DNA of 64,000 nucleotides from SHVO01 sp050246995 (GTDB lineage Bacteria; Pseudomonadota; Alphaproteobacteria; Rhodospirillales; Rhodospirillaceae), in assembly GCA_050246995.1 (NCBI GenBank), contig JBFWVA010000006.1, forward strand, positions 1 through 64,000, read 5' to 3'. The translations under genes and the position numbers were made by a program. A model generated the notes under the pieces. That model saw only the letters and a list, made by a program, of their open reading frames with translations. It did no database searches and was not told where the DNA came from. Of this stretch, positions 62,641 to 64,000 are shown one piece after another (the stretch's first letter is position 1; the number at the start of each line of letters is the position of its first letter).

Positions 62641-63669
62641 ATGAAATTCCTCTCTCCGATGCTGCTGCTCCTTCTCTTAACGGCGCCGGCCCTGGTCGCG
62701 CTGTACTTCTACCTGCTCTCCCGGAAGAAAAAGATGGCGGTGCGCTATGCCGACATCGGCCGGATCCGCGAGGCCCTGGGGCCTGGCAGCTCATGGCGCC
62801 GCCACATCCCCGCGATGCTTCTGCTGGTTTCGATTGTGCTGGCATTAACCGCGGTGGCGAAACCGGCGGCGATGGTAACCCTGCCCTCCCAAAGAGCTCT
62901 GGTCATCCTCGCCATGGACGTCTCGGGCAGCATGCGGGCGGAAGATGTCGAGCCAAACAGGCTAACCGCCGCGCAAAACGCGGCTAAGCAGTTCATCACC
63001 CAGCAACCGAGTACAACGCGGATTGGGATCGTCGCCTTTGCCGGCGCCGCGGCGCTGGTGCAAACACCGACACTCAATCGCGAAGAACTGGTGCAAGCCA
63101 TCGACCGCTTCCGCACATTCCGCGGCACGGCCATCGGGAGCGGAATTCTGGTTTCATTGCAGACAATCTACCCGGAAGCGGCCTTCGATCCCCGCTTCAG
63201 CGAGTCCGACTTCGGCCGTGACCGCGATAAACAAGGCGCGTCACTGGATCAACCGGCGCAACCCGCCTTCAAGCCGGTCCCCCCGGGCTCCAATCAGAAT
63301 TCAACCATCATCCTCCTGACCGATGGGCGCGCTACCGTCGGGCCCGATCCGATCGAGACGGCCCGGATGGCTGCGGACAGGGGCGTGCGAATCTATACGG
63401 TCGGCCTAGGTTCAGCGAATGGCGGCGGCTACTACGGCGGCATGCAGTTCGACGAAGAGTCGCTGAAGACCATCGCCGATGTCACCAAGGGCAAGTATTT
63501 CGCGGCCAACTCCGGCGCCGCGCTGAATGAGGTCTACAAAAGCCTGAACACGCAACTGGTCATGGAACGTCAGGAGACCGAAATCAGCTCGATCTTCGCC
63601 GGCATCGCTGCATTGTTCGCGATCGCCGCCGCCGCGATGTCGTTAGTCCGGCAGAGCAGGATCCTGTAG
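62641..63669 (+). CDS. BatA-like VWA-domain membrane protein
   Basis: This encodes 342 residues from the ATG at 62641 (a GTG one codon earlier is also possible). A membrane segment at the N-terminus (LLLLLLTAPALVALYFYLL) and another near 60 precede a von Willebrand factor A domain with a metal site: DVSGS near 95 and TDGRAT near 220. A final membrane span is at the C-terminus. Such proteins belong to the Bat/MoxR-linked envelope modules, although no MoxR gene is in the window. Confidence 0.9.
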   Translation: MKFLSPMLLLLLLTAPALVALYFYLLSRKKKMAVRYADIGRIREALGPGSSWRRHIPAMLLLVSIVLALTAVAKPAAMVTLPSQRALVILAMDVSGSMRAEDVEPNRLTAAQNAAKQFITQQPSTTRIGIVAFAGAAALVQTPTLNREELVQAIDRFRTFRGTAIGSGILVSLQTIYPEAAFDPRFSESDFGRDRDKQGASLDQPAQPAFKPVPPGSNQNSTIILLTDGRATVGPDPIETARMAADRGVRIYTVGLGSANGGGYYGGMQFDEESLKTIADVTKGKYFAANSGAALNEVYKSLNTQLVMERQETEISSIFAGIAALFAIAAAAMSLVRQSRIL

Positions 63670-63674
63670 CCCAT

Positions 63675-64000
63675 TTAGTGGCGCTGGAGAGCACGCACGA
63701 GGTCTTCGCGCGCGAACGGCTTTTCGATCAAAGTCCACCGCTGATCCAGCTGGCGTGCATCCTCTGGATGCAAATATCCGCTCATCACGATGGTTGAGAT
63801 GCTGGGCAGCCGGGTCTGGATGTCGCGCGCCAGCGCCGCGCCGGTCATGGTTTCGCTCAACCGGAAATCAGTCAGGAGGAGATCGAAGTCCTGATGCGCG
63901 TCGACAAGGGCCAGAGCTTCCGCGGTGGATGACGCTGCGCGAACCGAATGGCCCATTGCCTGGAGTTGAAGCGTCGTCGCGCTCTTGAGATCTTCGTCGT
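63675..64000 (-). CDS. Response-regulator receiver domain (partial, cut by the window edge)
   Basis: The gene continues past the right edge; at least 107 codons are visible. Starting from the edge the protein reads DDEDLKSATT, an incomplete receiver start, then QAMGHS. The phosphoacceptor Asp is in LLLTDFRL, Thr/Ser is in VMSGYL and Lys in IEKPF. The stop at 63675 follows the receiver directly, so it may be a single-domain regulator. Confidence 0.85.
   Translation of the reverse strand, partial: DEDLKSATTLQLQAMGHSVRAASSTAEALALVDAHQDFDLLLTDFRLSETMTGAALARDIQTRLPSISTIVMSGYLHPEDARQLDQRWTLIEKPFAREDLVRALQRH

Noticed and set aside
1..64000. CRISPR array or restriction/defence island
   Set aside because: No regularly spaced repeats and no Cas, methylase or toxin-antitoxin-like proteins were recognised.

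Overview
The window is high-GC, densely packed DNA from an alphaproteobacterium. The evidence is a methionine synthase split into two genes, a CtrA box (TTAA-N7-TTAAC) upstream of a flagellin gene, a PhzF, MocR and Atm1-type gene complement, and frequent 4-bp ATGA overlaps between genes. Lineage below class cannot be fixed from this sequence. TTG starts are unusually common: at least five genes appear to use one.

Layout. 1-2.8 kb is a debris zone: a DUF1488-like gene, a two-gene operon whose second product ends in an SSB-like C-terminal tip, a broken piece of a phage-type terminase gene, short repeats and a tiny lysine-rich gene. 2.9-13.8 kb (minus) is a tightly coupled 12-gene operon: a Gfo/Idh/MocA oxidoreductase, a peptide-type ABC importer (binding protein, two permeases, two ATPases), an NTF2-like protein, two SDR dehydrogenases, a D-2-hydroxyacid dehydrogenase and two tandem DUF4438 proteins. 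It looks like uptake and stepwise oxidation of an unidentified small molecule. 14.0-18.6 kb holds a secreted-repeat protein that appears to be an in-frame fusion of two tandem genes, a divergent exported protein of unknown function and a Crp/Fnr regulator. 18.6-24.2 kb carries an M20 carbamoylase/allantoate-amidohydrolase-like enzyme convergent with a hydantoinase/oxoprolinase pair (HyuA, HyuB).

24.3-32.8 kb contains a TPR plus SPINDLY-type glycosyltransferase, a CorA channel, a hydrolase broken by a nonsense codon, a 991-residue membrane-anchored coiled-coil protein and a flagellin. The two last genes diverge from a 692-bp region with a CtrA site. 32.8-38.9 kb has a MocR regulator with three copies of its probable operator, a DUF983 protein, a c'-like cytochrome, an arginase-family protein, an Atm1-type ABC exporter and an EF-hand protein. 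39.0-43.0 kb is split metH, behind a leader with two mutually exclusive hairpins, a terminator and a folded element next to the ribosome binding site. 43-47 kb has a PhzF protein, a membrane protein, a PAS histidine kinase and tRNA-Asp. 47-54.7 kb has an exported NAD(P)-fold protein, a complete sulfate ABC importer, a Tat-type aldo/keto reductase and a DegP-type protease. 54.7-64 kb has an alpha/beta hydrolase relative lacking the nucleophile serine, an operon of three glycosyltransferases ending in a dihydroorotase-like gene, YgfZ, a small phage-like protein, a BatA-type VWA protein and the edge of a response regulator.

The points most worth a second look are the DUF4438 operon, the metH leader, the fused secreted-repeat gene, the SSB-tail mimic and the possible link between the glycosyltransferase and the flagellin.
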